Positions 21,160 to 31,605 of a stretch of DNA of 64,000 nt are shown here, piece after piece. A program made the translations under genes and the position numbers. The number at the start of each line of letters is the position of its first letter. Position 1 is the first letter of the stretch. This stretch comes from Leptobrachium leishanense (lineage: Eukaryota; Chordata; Amphibia; Anura; Megophryidae): NCBI GenBank assembly GCA_009667805.1, contig CM019067.1:65952637-66016636 (forward strand). The letters run 5' to 3'. Below the pieces are notes generated by a model, which worked only from the letters and a program-made list of their open reading frames with translations, had not been told where the DNA came from and made no database searches.

Positions 21160-21607
21160 GGCTGGGGTCAGACGAGCGTGATTTCTACGGGCTGTACGTC
21201 CGTGCAGTACGGACATCGTCAGTACGGATGACGCAGTAGTGGTCACACAGTCCGTTTTTTCACTGAAGTTATTTTTGACGGATGTAGGAGGGAAAAATAA
21301 ATTACAATGAAAAAACATTCTGTCCGTCAAAAATGCTGGACGTATAAATGCAGTCCATCTGACCACGCTCCATCACTCACACACAAAGCTATGCAGATGT
21401 TGTGGACGCAGCGCACTCCGCACGTCCGTTCTAGCAGTATTACGTTCTTGCCTGCCTTGCGTCCGTTTGCCGCGGCCGTTGTGCGTCCGCAGTTCAGTGC
21501 GGACGTACTTCATGTGTCAGGCTCCAATGGACTTTCTTTCATGCTATCACGGACGTACTTTTAGGCGCAATCACGGACGTGAACACTACGCTCGTCTGAC
21601 CCCAGCC
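21160..21607 (+). mobile_element. Harbinger-like MITE, second subfamily, copy a
   Basis: Termini GGCTGGGGTCAGACGAGCGT and TCGTCTGACCCCAGCC, target duplication TTA (21157-21159 and 21608-21610). The interior is rich in GTACGTCCGT/ACGGACGTAC-type motifs. The second copy lies at 43802-44251. Confidence 0.88.
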
Positions 21608-21610
21608 TTA

Positions 21611-22030
21611 AAAGGTTATTCAAAGCAGCTGCACTTGCCACCGAATTGCACCGAATGGTGAATTGCACCATACGGCGCAACTCCGTTGCAGTTCGGCTAT
21701 TCAGAAAACTGTCAATTTGCCAAATTCATTCATGTATTTTTTAGAAATTATGTATTTTTTCGGTGACATCTTGATTCCCATTTTTTTTAACTGGTGTTTT
21801 TCTTTTATTCTGTAACAGACCTTTTTATTATTTTCATGAGTTATCATGCATTTTTAAAGTTTTAAACGCTTTTTAAAAATTTGCCTATTTTTATTTTGTC
21901 ACCAATTTTTGCCAGCATTCGGCGGACCGTCGGCCGCGTTCAACGGGCTGTTCGGCGGTCAGCGGCTGCGTTCGACGTGATGAATGTAGGGTCGGCGAAC
22001 TGAACTCGCCGAAGTGTGATGAACGGTACT
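21611..22030. repeat. Dispersed repeat of the GGTTATTCA ... TTCGGC class
   Basis: GGTTATTCAAAGCAGCTG, GAATTGCACCG and GGCTATTCAG...TTTGCC parallel 54993-55120; the later part (CAGCATTCGGCGG) resembles 60-140. No gene. Confidence 0.55.
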
Positions 22031-22048
22031 CTCTAAATAATTCCCATA

Positions 22049-22229
22049 CAGGGTTATTCAGAGAAAGGTGAAAACCGGGAGAATAGGCAGGAGAAGAGAA
22101 CAATCTAGACCAAATAGCCGATTTGGAAAGTGAGATAAATGGGAGTATTTTTCTGGTTTGGCTATTTTGACCTAGAATTTTCACTTCTCCAGTCATTCTC
22201 CTGAGTTTCACCTTTCTTTGAATAGACCC
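22049..22229. mobile_element. Palindromic MITE, copy 3
   Basis: CAGGGTTATTCAGAGAAAGG ... CCTTTCTTTGAATAGACCC, with the same internal GCCGATTTGGAAAGTGAGAT block as the other copies. Confidence 0.88.
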
Positions 22230-23491
22230 AATAGTGTTTGTTGAACCGCTAATAGAGAACCGATAAGATGGGAAAAAAGCAGAAGCCTTAAAGGGACACT
22301 TTACACACCCTGACCACCACTTTAGCTTTTTAAAGAAGTCAGGCTGAGTGGAGTGCCCCCAACCCTTATTCCCCCTCCCTCCGGTGGGTGACGTTTTGTA
22401 AAAATCTCTGTGTGAAGCGTAGCAGTTCCTTCAACCCACACACGTGTCACCAGACAGGCAGCATTTTGGATTTCCTGCTGCTGGTCACAAAATCGGTCAC
22501 CGATGATGTCAGAATGCTCAGCATATGGACACCATCCTCTCTTAAAGCACTTGCATGAGAGAGCATCCTGGGAGACAGGAGCCAACAGATTGGTTCTGCT
22601 CATGCGTACTAACCCATCATTCTACATAGGCTTTATGGAATTTGCTTACAAAAAGTACACATGTTCCATGCGATGCACGGCCCATTTACCAACACTTTTC
22701 ATCAGCGTTTTTTTTTTTTTAAATAGCAATAAATAGTAATAAATGTGAATTCAATCAGTTATTTCCATTTAAAAAAGCATATCCGTGGCAGCCAATATTT
22801 GATCAAAATTTTTATCAGGCATCAAAATGCCGGTACAAGCCAGAATTTGAGTCTCCTGTACTAAGAAATTTGCTGAAATATGGCTAAAGAAAGTGCTGAT
22901 TTCTGCTATTGGGCTGAATTAAATCAAGGCCAAAGTCTGTTTTATATATATGTTAATTTACTTTTTAATTGTATGCCATATATGCCATTACCCATAATAT
23001 ATATATATATATATAGTTTATTATGCCCATGGGCTCCTAAAGCACAAAAGTGCATATTGACTTATTATATGAATATAAATGTATTGTATGCAGCTGTTTA
23101 CCTTGTTATTTTCCATTTGCTGAGTTCTTTCCACTTTTCATTCGATTTTTATGTATGCTTATCACATTTTTCCATATTGTATCTGTTAAATTTGCAAAGA
23201 GATCCTCGTATCCCAGACACGGACAGGTGAGGGTTCTGTCATGTATACACCAATCACTAACCAGGATAAAAAAGGGCACAAAGTCACGCTGACCTTTTTA
23301 AGAGGAAATAAAAAAATCCCCAGCATAATCCTCTGTCTGTTGTGACATTTGAGTTTGGAATAAACTTGCTGCAGTTTGGACTAAACAAAGAACTAGAAAA
23401 AAATAGATTTTGAAGAAACGAACAGCCTAACAAAACATTATGGGGAGATTACATACTGAACATTAGCTGTAGCTGTTAACTGTATACACCC
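22230..23491. other. No gene recognised
   Basis: At 22288 TTAAAGGGACACTTTA looks like the left end of a TTAA MITE related to 48149-48728, but its partner end is not visible. There is a short TA run at 22998-23016. Nothing else is identifiable. Confidence 0.5.
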
Positions 23492-23953
23492 CTGAAAAGT
23501 AGGGATGTGCGTTTCGGGTTTCGGAATTTTGGAATTTTCACGAAATTTCCTGATTCGTGTTTTCGGATGCGGCCGATTTCCCGAAAAAATTTTAGATCCG
23601 AAAACGGCAGATCCAAAAAGTTTTCCGAGCCAAAACGAAATATTTTTGGAGTTTTCGAATGGACTTGAAATGTGTCAAATCGAAATTTATTTTCGCTCTA
23701 TTCATGATTTCGGTTCCATTCGTGATTTCGGTTCCATTTCGGTAATTCTGGACATCGTATATTTAACTATTACCGGTTATATCACTTGTTTTTTTTGTTT
23801 CCAATGATCTGATAATTCTGTCGATACGAAAAGTCGTAATCGGGTCGGATCCGATTTGTCTGCGGGTCGCGCATGCGCCGGCGGATGTCGTAACTTTATT
23901 GAGCCATTTTTGTAGAGAGTTTTGACAATTGCCAAAAAATATAGAAATTATTT

Positions 23954-26109
23954 ATGATGGCTGAAGGAAGAGACAGAGAGTGCCATTCGGACACCTCCTC
24001 ATCTGCTTCCACCCCAGAGACACCCAGGAAGAAGCGGGCCAGCAACATGGCATTTGACGAGATGCTGGAGCTGGTCCGGATCTTTGATCTTAAAGATTAC
24101 GACTGCCGTAAGGGCCCTTACGGCAGAAAGAATAATGCGCGCAAGAACCGTATCCTAGATAAGCTACGCACCACCATTGCGGAATTATTTGGGAAAGACC
24201 GGACAAAGGACCAGCTCCGAAAACGCTGGTCCGACCTCAAGAAGCGCGAGCAGGAGCAGCTGAGGCACATCCGGTGTGTGATAGCCAAACGTAAGTGTCA
24301 TGTTATATTGTAAAGCGCTGCGCAAACTGTTGGCGCTATATAAATCCTGTATAATAATAATAATGTGCTTGCATGTGCTAATGTGCACAGAAATACGTTG
24401 ATTTATCTAGTCCTTTATTCATGCAATGTGATTGTGTATAGCTTTGCGTTTTCACGACTCGTCTTACATGCATTTTTGCCATAGCTCTTCCTTTTTGTGA
24501 TTTTACGTATTCGTTAAAATTGTGACATTTGATGTATGTAGATGAAGTTACAATGCTGGATTTCTTTTGGCACTGTGTGTAGTCTGTAGTGTGCTGGGGG
24601 GGAGGTTGTTGTGATTGAGTGATGCATACGAGATGATCCGCAGCTTGCCCAATATTGGCTCCCATCTGCACATCAATAAAAATCTCTGCGTCTCTGCTAA
24701 GTGGTAGGGTGGAACATGTAGTTGTTCTGAAAGTGCATCCAAACAGAGCCACCTTCAATACATCCTCAGCAGCTGCTGAATTGTTGCAGCGCAGCAATTC
24801 AGTTTGCTGCAGCAGTGTCATTATTGAACGCTTTAGATGCAAATTTCAAAACAAAATGGCCGATTTCTGTTGTTTCTGCAATATCCAGTTTTATTAGCAG
24901 AAACTGAAAGTGAAACTGAGGCTGAGGCCTTCTATAAAATAACTAAAAGCAGTCACACAATGCGTTTTGTACGCACACAACACAAATAATAGTTTTTATT
25001 GAATAAACGTAATGTTTACTTCTGAAAAAAATATATAATTGAACGGTAATATATGTCTATGTGCAGGGGAAATAAATAAATATTTTGTGACTTTAGAACT
25101 ATGAGATGGGAGTAGTGGTGTGTCAAGCTGGTAGTGCTAGTGGGTAGTGGAGGGGTGTCGCAATACTTTCGGCAATATATTGTATAGATATACCATTTTT
25201 TCCAGTCTGCATTATTTACGTGTTATTTTTTGGATTTGGCAGAAGACAGGAAGAAGGCAGCATCTGCCTCGGCGGGCACCAGTGCCCCAGTGGAGGAGGA
25301 GCCACGGGCGACCACCAGCGCTGGTATATACTGTTTTATTTTGCAATGACTTTTGGTCAAAAACAGAAACATTTTTTGTTTACTGTATTTTAATTAATTT
25401 TTTTATGTATAGCACAAGAGGAGCAGGAGGAGGAAGAGGAGGAGCAGGAGGAGGAGCAGGAGGAGGCCGCCAGCACTGGTATATACTACTGTTATATTTT
25501 TTCAAGACTTTCAGTCAAAAATAGAAACCTGCTTTACTTACTGTATTTTCCTTCTTTCATTTGTTTGCAACAGGCCCTTGCAGAGTGAAGCTCATTACTC
25601 TCATCCAGCTGGACTTTCCACAATGGGGCATCTTGGGTAGAGGCTCCATTCACTGAAGCACACACCCCATACTCAGTCAGTGTTTGCAACAGGCCCTTGC
25701 AGAGTGAAGCTCATTACTCTCATCCAGCTGGACTTTCCACAATGGGGCATCTTGGGTAGAGGCTCCATTCACTGAAGCACACACCCCATACTCAGTCAGT
25801 GTTTGCAACAGGCCCTTGCAGAGTGAAGCTCATTACTCTCATCCAGCTGGACTTTCCACAATGGGGCATCTTGGTAGAGGCTCCATTCACTGAAGCACAC
25901 ACCCCATACTCAGTCAGTGTTTGCAACAGGCCCTTGCAGAGTGAAGCTCATTACTCTCATCCAGCTGGACTTTCCACAATGGGGCATCTTGGGTAGAGGC
26001 TCCATTCACTGAAGGTGATCTTACATTTCTACGTCACATAGCCTAATGCATTTTCTTTTGATGTATATTTGTTAACTCTGTAATATCACTGTATATGTGT
26101 TTGTGTGTG

Positions 26110-26141
<32 letters not shown>

Positions 26142-29100
26142 GTATGTGTATGGCACACAAGTGTATCTTTAGATATATTTGAATTGTTGCAATGCTATCT
26201 GAATTCTGCATTCCACTCCCTTCTACATTTTTCTACCCATTTGCTCTAAATCTGCAATTCTGCCCAAATGTCCTGTTCAACGAACCTTAACTTTTATTGC
26301 CCCCTACAAACTCCCCCCTAAATTCCTGTCACCTTTGATTTCCTCTCTGGTATAATTGAGATCCCATTCAGTAAATCAATCATTGTAGCTGGGTTCTATC
26401 GTCCACCGAGCTCTCCAGTGCACTCCCTCTCTGACATATCTCAAATCCTTAATAACCTACTTGCCCAAAACCAAAAAAGTGAACTGCTGGTCCTCGGCGA
26501 TTTTAATACAGATTGGCTAAATCCTAAAAACAATAAACACTGCTCGCTGTTTAAAACTTTGCAGCTAACTCAATTAATCTCCTCCCCCACTCGCATTAAT
26601 ATGAAAAGCCCTAACCATACCTTGTTGGACTGGATTCTCTCATCTCCTGATAGAATACAGGAGGCAGGTGTTCTTGCTAATAGCTTTAGTGACCATTGTC
26701 TAGTGTACTGCGTGCGCAAAATTAAGGCCTTGAAATCTCCCCCAAAGGTAATAACCACCAGGTCTTTCAAGAAATTTAATCTTGAATCCTTCCTAAGTGA
26801 TCTCAAACAGCTCCCCTGGTACAGGCTAAACCTAATCCCAGACCTAGACTGTGCAGTTGAATACTTTCAGTCTGAGCTCCTGCAAGTCTGGAATTCCCAT
26901 GCCCCGCTGCGTAAAGTGCAAGTAAAAGGGACTCATCTCCCCTGGGTTACAGCTGATCTTACACTAATGTACCAGCTTAGAGATTCACGGTGGTCAAATT
27001 TCAAGAGTACTGGTTCCATGAACGATCACTACGAATACCGAAAATGCCGGAATGAATGCACAAAACAAACAAAAATGGCCAAAGCCCATTACTTCAATGA
27101 AAATCTAAACAATAACATATCAAACCCTAGAAACTTTTGGAGAACCATAAGTAACATACAAGCACCCCCAGTCCACTCCCAGCCAGCTGCTGTAAAAGTA
27201 AACAACCAAACCCTGCAACACCCCCTAGATGTAGCAAATGCCTTTAATGATTATTTTGTTGGATGTGCCACCACTTTGATTGCCAAGCTAGGAAATGACA
27301 TGCAATCAGAGAGGCCTCATGCAGGTCAGGCCCCCCCCACTGTGCAAAGTCCCTGTATCAGACAGGAATTCAGTTTTAGACCAGTGCCTGTCAGTGTCAT
27401 TACTAAACTTCTCCGTAAGCAAAAAATGAAATACCAGTCTGGACCTGATCAAATACCAGCAATGCTGCTGAAAATCAGTGCGCCTGCAATTGCAAATCCT
27501 GTTGCAACCCTAATAAATGAGTCACTGGCGACTGGATACATACCCAAGCTCTGGAAGACTGCGAGAGTGGTACCTATCCATAAAAGTGGTGACAGTACTT
27601 TGGTATCCAACTACCGTCCGATATCGTTGCTCCCTGTAATGTCAAAAGTCTTGGAAAAATGTGTCTACACACAATTACGTGATTATTATCAATATTGGAA
27701 CTACTTAACCCCGGATCAATCAGGCTTTCGTCCAAATCACTCCACTACAACCGCCCTTCTAAAAGTCTGCAATGATATCCAGGCTGGGATGGAACAAGGA
27801 AACCTAACTGGAGCCATCTTCCTTGATTTTGCCAAGGCCTTTGACACGGTAGACCATGGCATCTTGTTAGAAAAACTTAAAAACTCTGGCATTGGTGATC
27901 GCACGCTAACCTGGTTTCAATCATATGTATCCGACCGATCACAATATGTGTCAATTTCTGGCAGCTCCTCCCTCCCTCTCCCAGTCACTTGCGGTGTACC
28001 CCAAGGCTCAATACTAGGCCCCCTGCTATTCACAATATTCATAAATGATCTGCCCAACGTCTGCAAAGCCTCAACTGTACATATGTACGCAGACGACACT
28101 GTGATCTATACCAGCAAACCAAATCTCCCGCAGCTGGAGGCCGTGCTGCAAGAACAATTCACAGAGGTAGAAAAGTGGATCAAAAACAACAAACTTTTTT
28201 TAAATACTGACAAAACTGTAACGATGCTCTTTGGAACAGCACCTAAACTACACAAATTGCAAAATCCCCATCTATGTGTTGGGACAAAATCAAATGGCAC
28301 ACTGACCACAGTCACATCTCTCAAATATCTAGGTATGTGGTTGGACCCTAATCTATCCTTTGGCCCCCACATCGAAAAACTCTCATCTAAACTTTACCCC
28401 AAACTAGGTGCCCTGTACAGAAACAAATCCTGCCTGAGTCTCGCGGTAAGAAAGCAGATTGTACAGCAAATGCTTATGCCGGCTATTGATTACGGAGATG
28501 TAGTGTATGCAGCCGCCCCGCAAACACTCCTTCATAAACTTACTACATTGTATAACTCATTCTGCCGCTTTGCGCTACAATGTAACTACATGACCCACCA
28601 TTGTGACATGTTAAAAGAGCTAAACTGGCCATCGCTGGAATCCAGACGCACCCTTCACCTTTCCAGCCTGGTGTTTAAGAGCATCTCTGGGAAGCTGCCA
28701 CCCTACCTGAATAGACTGCTTCCCCCAGCAGCTCCCTCATCCTATAACCTCCGATCCAGGACCAGTACCTTACTTGCTATACCACAATACAAAAAGACAG
28801 TGGCTCGGTCCTCATTTTCCTACAGAGCACCACAATTATGGAATAACCTCCCAGACACCATCAAATCTTCCCCCAGTCTTAAGTCACTCAAAAGCTCCTT
28901 ACTAACATACCTCAATACAGAATGCACCTGTAAACATGTAACCTAGTGACTATATTTCCTACGTATTTTTCTGTTAATCTGTATATTTGTGTTGTTTTTT
29001 TTTAATATCTTGCATTGTATTACTTTGTATTTCTGTAACTGTAACACTTCAATGTTCTTGAACCCAGGACATGCTTGAAAACGAGAGAAATCTCAATGTA

Positions 29101-29323
29101 TCCTTCCTGGTAAAATCCTTTATAAATAAATAAATAATTTATTGGATATATAGAAGGAGAAGCCAGACCGGACACGTCCTCCAGTGTCAGGCTGAGGATA
29201 ATAAATCGGGAGGCGATCGGCGAGCTACGCCTGGCTGTCACCACCATCGACGCCATCCAGGAACTGCTCCAGGAACTGCGGGAGCACATAAGCAATGCCG
29301 CTGACATCCTGGAGCGGCAGTGA
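23954..29323 (+). CDS. MYB/SANT-like DNA-binding protein gene, four exons
   Basis: Predicted exons are 23954-24290, 25243-25323, 25413-25478 and 29154-29323. Splice sites are C/GTAAGT, GGCAG/AAGAC, GCTG/GTATAT, TATAG/CACAAG, ACTG/GTATAT and TATAG/AAGGAG. All three introns are phase 1 and the joined frame is 654 nt (217 residues). Residues ~30-112 form the MYB/SANT-like trihelix-type domain: FDEMLELVRIFDLKDYDC, GRKNNARKNRILDKL, then KDRTKDQLRKRWSDLKKREQ. An acidic Glu/Gln tract follows (exon 3) and a C-terminal amphipathic helix (INREAIGELRLAVTTIDAI ... LERQ), a layout seen in regulatory and transposon-derived MYB-like proteins. ATGATG at 23954 gives two possible starts. Intron 3 has swollen by a 119-bp tandem repeat and an L2 insertion ending just before exon 4. 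Expression is unknown. Confidence 0.72.
24302..24365 (+). repeat. L2-type 3' tail in intron 1
   Basis: TTGTAAAGCGCTGCGCAAAC, TTGGCGCTATATAAATCC and an ATAATAATAAT tail form the typical 3' end of vertebrate L2/CR1-type LINEs and the SINEs that borrow it. Eleven bases after the exon-1 donor. Confidence 0.75.
25563..26014 (+). repeat. 119-bp tandem repeat, four units, each with exon-like borders
   Basis: Units start GTTTGCAACAGGCCCTTGCA at 25563, 25682, 25801 and 25919 (the third is 118 bp). The units are near-identical, so the amplification is recent. Each unit has TTTGCAACAG/G, a good 3' splice site. In the last unit CACTGAAG/GTGATC could be a donor. Spliced after exon 3, the segment would hit an in-frame TGA near its end, so it would truncate the MYB-like protein. 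Confidence 0.92.
26100..26160 (+). repeat. TA/TG microsatellite
   Basis: GTGTTTGTGTGTGATATATA followed by interrupted (TA)n. It lies between the 119-bp array and the LINE. Confidence 0.85.
26322..28946 (+). CDS. L2/CR1-type LINE ORF2 (endonuclease-RT), 5'-truncated
   Basis: The frame is open from 26322 (after a TAA at 26319) to TAG at 28944, about 874 codons. Counting residue 1 at 26418: the APE-type endonuclease C-terminal half shows GFYRPPSSP just upstream, LVLGDFNTDW (27-30 GDFN) and SDHCLV (91-93). The RT has NYRPISLLPVMSKVLEK (399-415), GFRPNHSTTTALL, motif A FLDFAKAFDTVDH (468-480), motif B GVPQGSILGPLLF (526-538) and motif C YADDTVIY (557-564). The C-terminal part ends LRSRTSTLL ... 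LWNNLPDTIKS, typical of this clade. The catalytic RT residues are present; the N-terminal endonuclease with its first catalytic residues, and any ORF1, are missing. Nested in intron 3 of the MYB-like gene, same strand. Confidence 0.92.
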   Translation: MPVTFDFLSGIIEIPFSKSIIVAGFYRPPSSPVHSLSDISQILNNLLAQNQKSELLVLGDFNTDWLNPKNNKHCSLFKTLQLTQLISSPTRINMKSPNHTLLDWILSSPDRIQEAGVLANSFSDHCLVYCVRKIKALKSPPKVITTRSFKKFNLESFLSDLKQLPWYRLNLIPDLDCAVEYFQSELLQVWNSHAPLRKVQVKGTHLPWVTADLTLMYQLRDSRWSNFKSTGSMNDHYEYRKCRNECTKQTKMAKAHYFNENLNNNISNPRNFWRTISNIQAPPVHSQPAAVKVNNQTLQHPLDVANAFNDYFVGCATTLIAKLGNDMQSERPHAGQAPPTVQSPCIRQEFSFRPVPVSVITKLLRKQKMKYQSGPDQIPAMLLKISAPAIANPVATLINESLATGYIPKLWKTARVVPIHKSGDSTLVSNYRPISLLPVMSKVLEKCVYTQLRDYYQYWNYLTPDQSGFRPNHSTTTALLKVCNDIQAGMEQGNLTGAIFLDFAKAFDTVDHGILLEKLKNSGIGDRTLTWFQSYVSDRSQYVSISGSSSLPLPVTCGVPQGSILGPLLFTIFINDLPNVCKASTVHMYADDTVIYTSKPNLPQLEAVLQEQFTEVEKWIKNNKLFLNTDKTVTMLFGTAPKLHKLQNPHLCVGTKSNGTLTTVTSLKYLGMWLDPNLSFGPHIEKLSSKLYPKLGALYRNKSCLSLAVRKQIVQQMLMPAIDYGDVVYAAAPQTLLHKLTTLYNSFCRFALQCNYMTHHCDMLKELNWPSLESRRTLHLSSLVFKSISGKLPPYLNRLLPPAAPSSYNLRSRTSTLLAIPQYKKTVARSSFSYRAPQLWNNLPDTIKSSPSLKSLKSSLLTYLNTECTCKHVT
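28947..29140 (+). repeat. L2-type LINE 3' UTR and tail
   Basis: ACGAGAGAAATCTCAATGTA, CCTTCCTGGTAAAATCC and a (TAAA)n end mark the 3' terminus. Exon 4 of the MYB-like gene follows about a dozen bases later, so the insertion left its acceptor intact. Confidence 0.85.
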
Positions 29324-29353
29324 GACCAGTGGCAGCGTCCTCCCGAATGTAAC

Positions 29354-29631
29354 CGGAATGTGCCTCAGCTGCTCCTGCTCGCGTGCCTTGAGGTCGGACC
29401 AGCGTTTTCGGAGCTGGTCCTTCGTCCGGTCCTTGCAGAACAGCTCCAGGATGGTGGTGAGTACCTTGTCAAGGATACGATCCTTGCGGGTGTTATTCTT
29501 CCTGCCGTAAGGGCCCTTACGGCAGTCATAATCTTTGTAATCAAAGATGCGGACCAGCTCCAACATCTCCTCAAATGCCAGCAACTGTTGGGCAGTTTGC
29601 CATCCTTGGCATGTTCCCTTCCCTTCCCCAT
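29354..29631 (-). pseudogene. Inverted second copy of MYB/SANT exon 1
   Basis: Minus-strand sequence encodes LAFEEMLELVRIFDYKDYDC, GRKNNTRKDRILDKV and KDRTKDQLRKRWSDLKARE, clearly paralogous to exon 1 at 23954-24290. It has a different N-terminus (MGKGREHAKDGKLPN from ATG 29631-29629) and a frameshift between that start and the domain (about 29575-29590). Homology stops near 29354, without the exon-1 donor. It converges on the last exon of the forward gene, which ends at 29323. Likely a remnant of a second divergent gene or of an inverted duplication within the element. Confidence 0.82.
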
Positions 29632-29639
29632 GTTGTAAA

Positions 29640-30246
29640 TAAATTTTCTATTTTTTCTATATTTTCCTGTTTGTGTGCGTTGCTTTTCCTTACTTAATAA
29701 GTTAATATGTATTGCTTGGTTTCCACACTGTTAAAATTATATGTACATAAATTTATTGACATTTCTATGGATCTATGGACCCTTTGTCATAAATTTGTCA
29801 ACATATTTGTGGCCATGAATGTCACTGTGCACATTCTACACTTCCTGCCTGGCCAAAAAATGTCACACACTAACACAACCTTGTTGTACTGCCTTGAGAT
29901 TTGATTACCGACGTGGCATGGTTTTGTTAAGCTTAGGCGATGTCACAACAACACGGATTTTTGTCCACAGTCATATTCATTGTATAACCAAGAATTTATC
30001 AAAAAATATTGATGGCAGCACTGCGTGAAGTCTTCTCCGACACAACCCAAAGATCCTCAGTGCGGCTCAGGTCTAGTGTATTTGTCCCTGTTTGCAGCTT
30101 CACGCAACACCTCCTCCCAGCTATGAGCTCTCTCTCTCCCACCGCTGCCCGCTAAGACGCTGCCCGCCAACATGGTCATGTCTTTGCAGGAAGACAACAG
30201 CGTGGGGGAACGGCAGCTGCCAACAGTCCCAAGACCTCGTCACAAT
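29640..30246. other. Element interior, no gene recognised
   Basis: The sequence between the inverted MYB exon and the nested TTAA repeat shows no transposase motif on either strand. Confidence 0.5.
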
Positions 30247-30965
30247 GACGTCAGTTCTGGAGTTAACCCCTAACTGCGACCAATGGTGGAGATAGGGGTT
30301 TCATTGGAACCCCCTATCTCCCGATCCGCGGCAGCTATCGGTTGGTTAATGTTTGGTATCTTTGGATTGACCAGAGCATGGCCTTTCCAACAATACCAAA
30401 CATGACAATGTTAAAAATTATAAAAAATTAAAATATAAAAAAAATAAACAGGTTTTTTGTTTTGTTTTGTTAATGCAGCAATATTGTTCTCATTTCAATT
30501 ATAATGTGAACAATGATGCTGCACTGAGGATTTTTGTATGGGGTGCGTTTGTTAAAAATAGTGTAATTTTCACCCAAAAAAATATAACAAGTCCCCTTTT
30601 AATTTTTTTTAACAAACGCAACTCATAAAATATAACCGCAAACACTCGCATGTTAAAATGTGAAAAAAATACTTTACATCTTGTAAAACAAACATTGAAA
30701 ATTCAAATTTTATTGCATTTTTTGTTATACTATACAGACAGGACATGATGCATACATATGATAATGATATATTATGAATCATCTGCCGAGTCTGCCGGAA
30801 AGAACGATATATAACATGTCTGGGTCATATTATAAAATAAGGCTTCAAAAAAACGCGTTTAAACAAGAGGAGCGAAACTGTTAAAAATTAGCTCAGCAGC
30901 AGACCGCAGTGCCGCACACAGGCGTGAAGGGAAGCCGTGAAATGCCTCAGCAGCGAAAGGGTTAA
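30247..30965 (+). mobile_element. TTAA-type (piggyBac-like) repeat, left-truncated
   Basis: GTTAACCCCTAACTGCGACC, TATCTCCCGATCCG, TTGTTTTGTTAATGCAGCAA, TCTGCCGGAAAGAACGATAT, ending CAGCGAAAGGG-TTAA (30962-30965). Uninterrupted here, so it serves as the empty-site reference for the gypsy insertion at 19235. Confidence 0.82.
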
Positions 30966-31605
30966 TTTTTTTTTTGTCTGTTTTAAATCTTTTTTTTTAT
31001 TTTTTTTTGTTTCATATCATTTTGATCAACTATTTTTCCATTTTAAAACCTTTTTGTTCTGGTTTTTATTTTTAAAGTCAGACCATTCGGGTCAGTTTAG
31101 CGTTTTTTAAATCGTTTTGTTCATTTTTTTTTGTTCCTTGGCTTTCATACCATTTTTTAATGTGATTAAATAAAGTTGTGAAATGTATATTCATAAGAAA
31201 AAAAGGATCTTTATTTAATTAAAAAAAAACACGATAGAATCGCCATAATTATCGTATCGACAGAATGAATTATCGGATCCGAAAAACAAACCAAAAATTT
31301 ATTATAAAAAAAATATATAAAGTATAAAAAAGTAAACCATAGTAGTCTACATCAAAACGAATAGAGTTAGACAGCTTTGAAACGAGAACAGACGTTCCGA
31401 AAAAACGAAAATTTCCGAAATCACGAAAAGTCGATACAAAAAATGGTCGATATTCCGAAAAAAAAATGTACACGAAAAACGAGTCGAGCCGAACCTAATC
31501 GAAACAGAAATCGGCCGAAACGAGCCGAATCGAAAAGTTTAAACATCCGAACAAATGAAACCGAATCGAACCAAAAAAAAATCGGTGCACAAGCCTACTG
31601 AAAAG

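Larger units (their letters stand above)
23500..31597 (+). mobile_element. 8.1-kb hAT-ended element carrying a MYB/SANT-like gene
   Basis: Starts TAGGGATGTGC, ends GCACAAGCCTA, with perfect target duplication CTGAAAAG (23492-23499 and 31598-31605). Subterminal sequence is inverted on the two sides as far in as TCTGTCGATACGA (about 23818) against TCGTATCGACAGA (about 31252), so the gene beginning at 23954 lies just inside the element's own terminal region. Contents: a four-exon gene (23954-29323), an inverted exon-1 copy (29354-29631), a nested L2-type LINE (about 26322-29150) and a nested TTAA-type repeat (30247-30965). I see no hAT or Harbinger transposase. The 438-bp element at 658-1095 is its deletion derivative. 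Confidence 0.82.
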
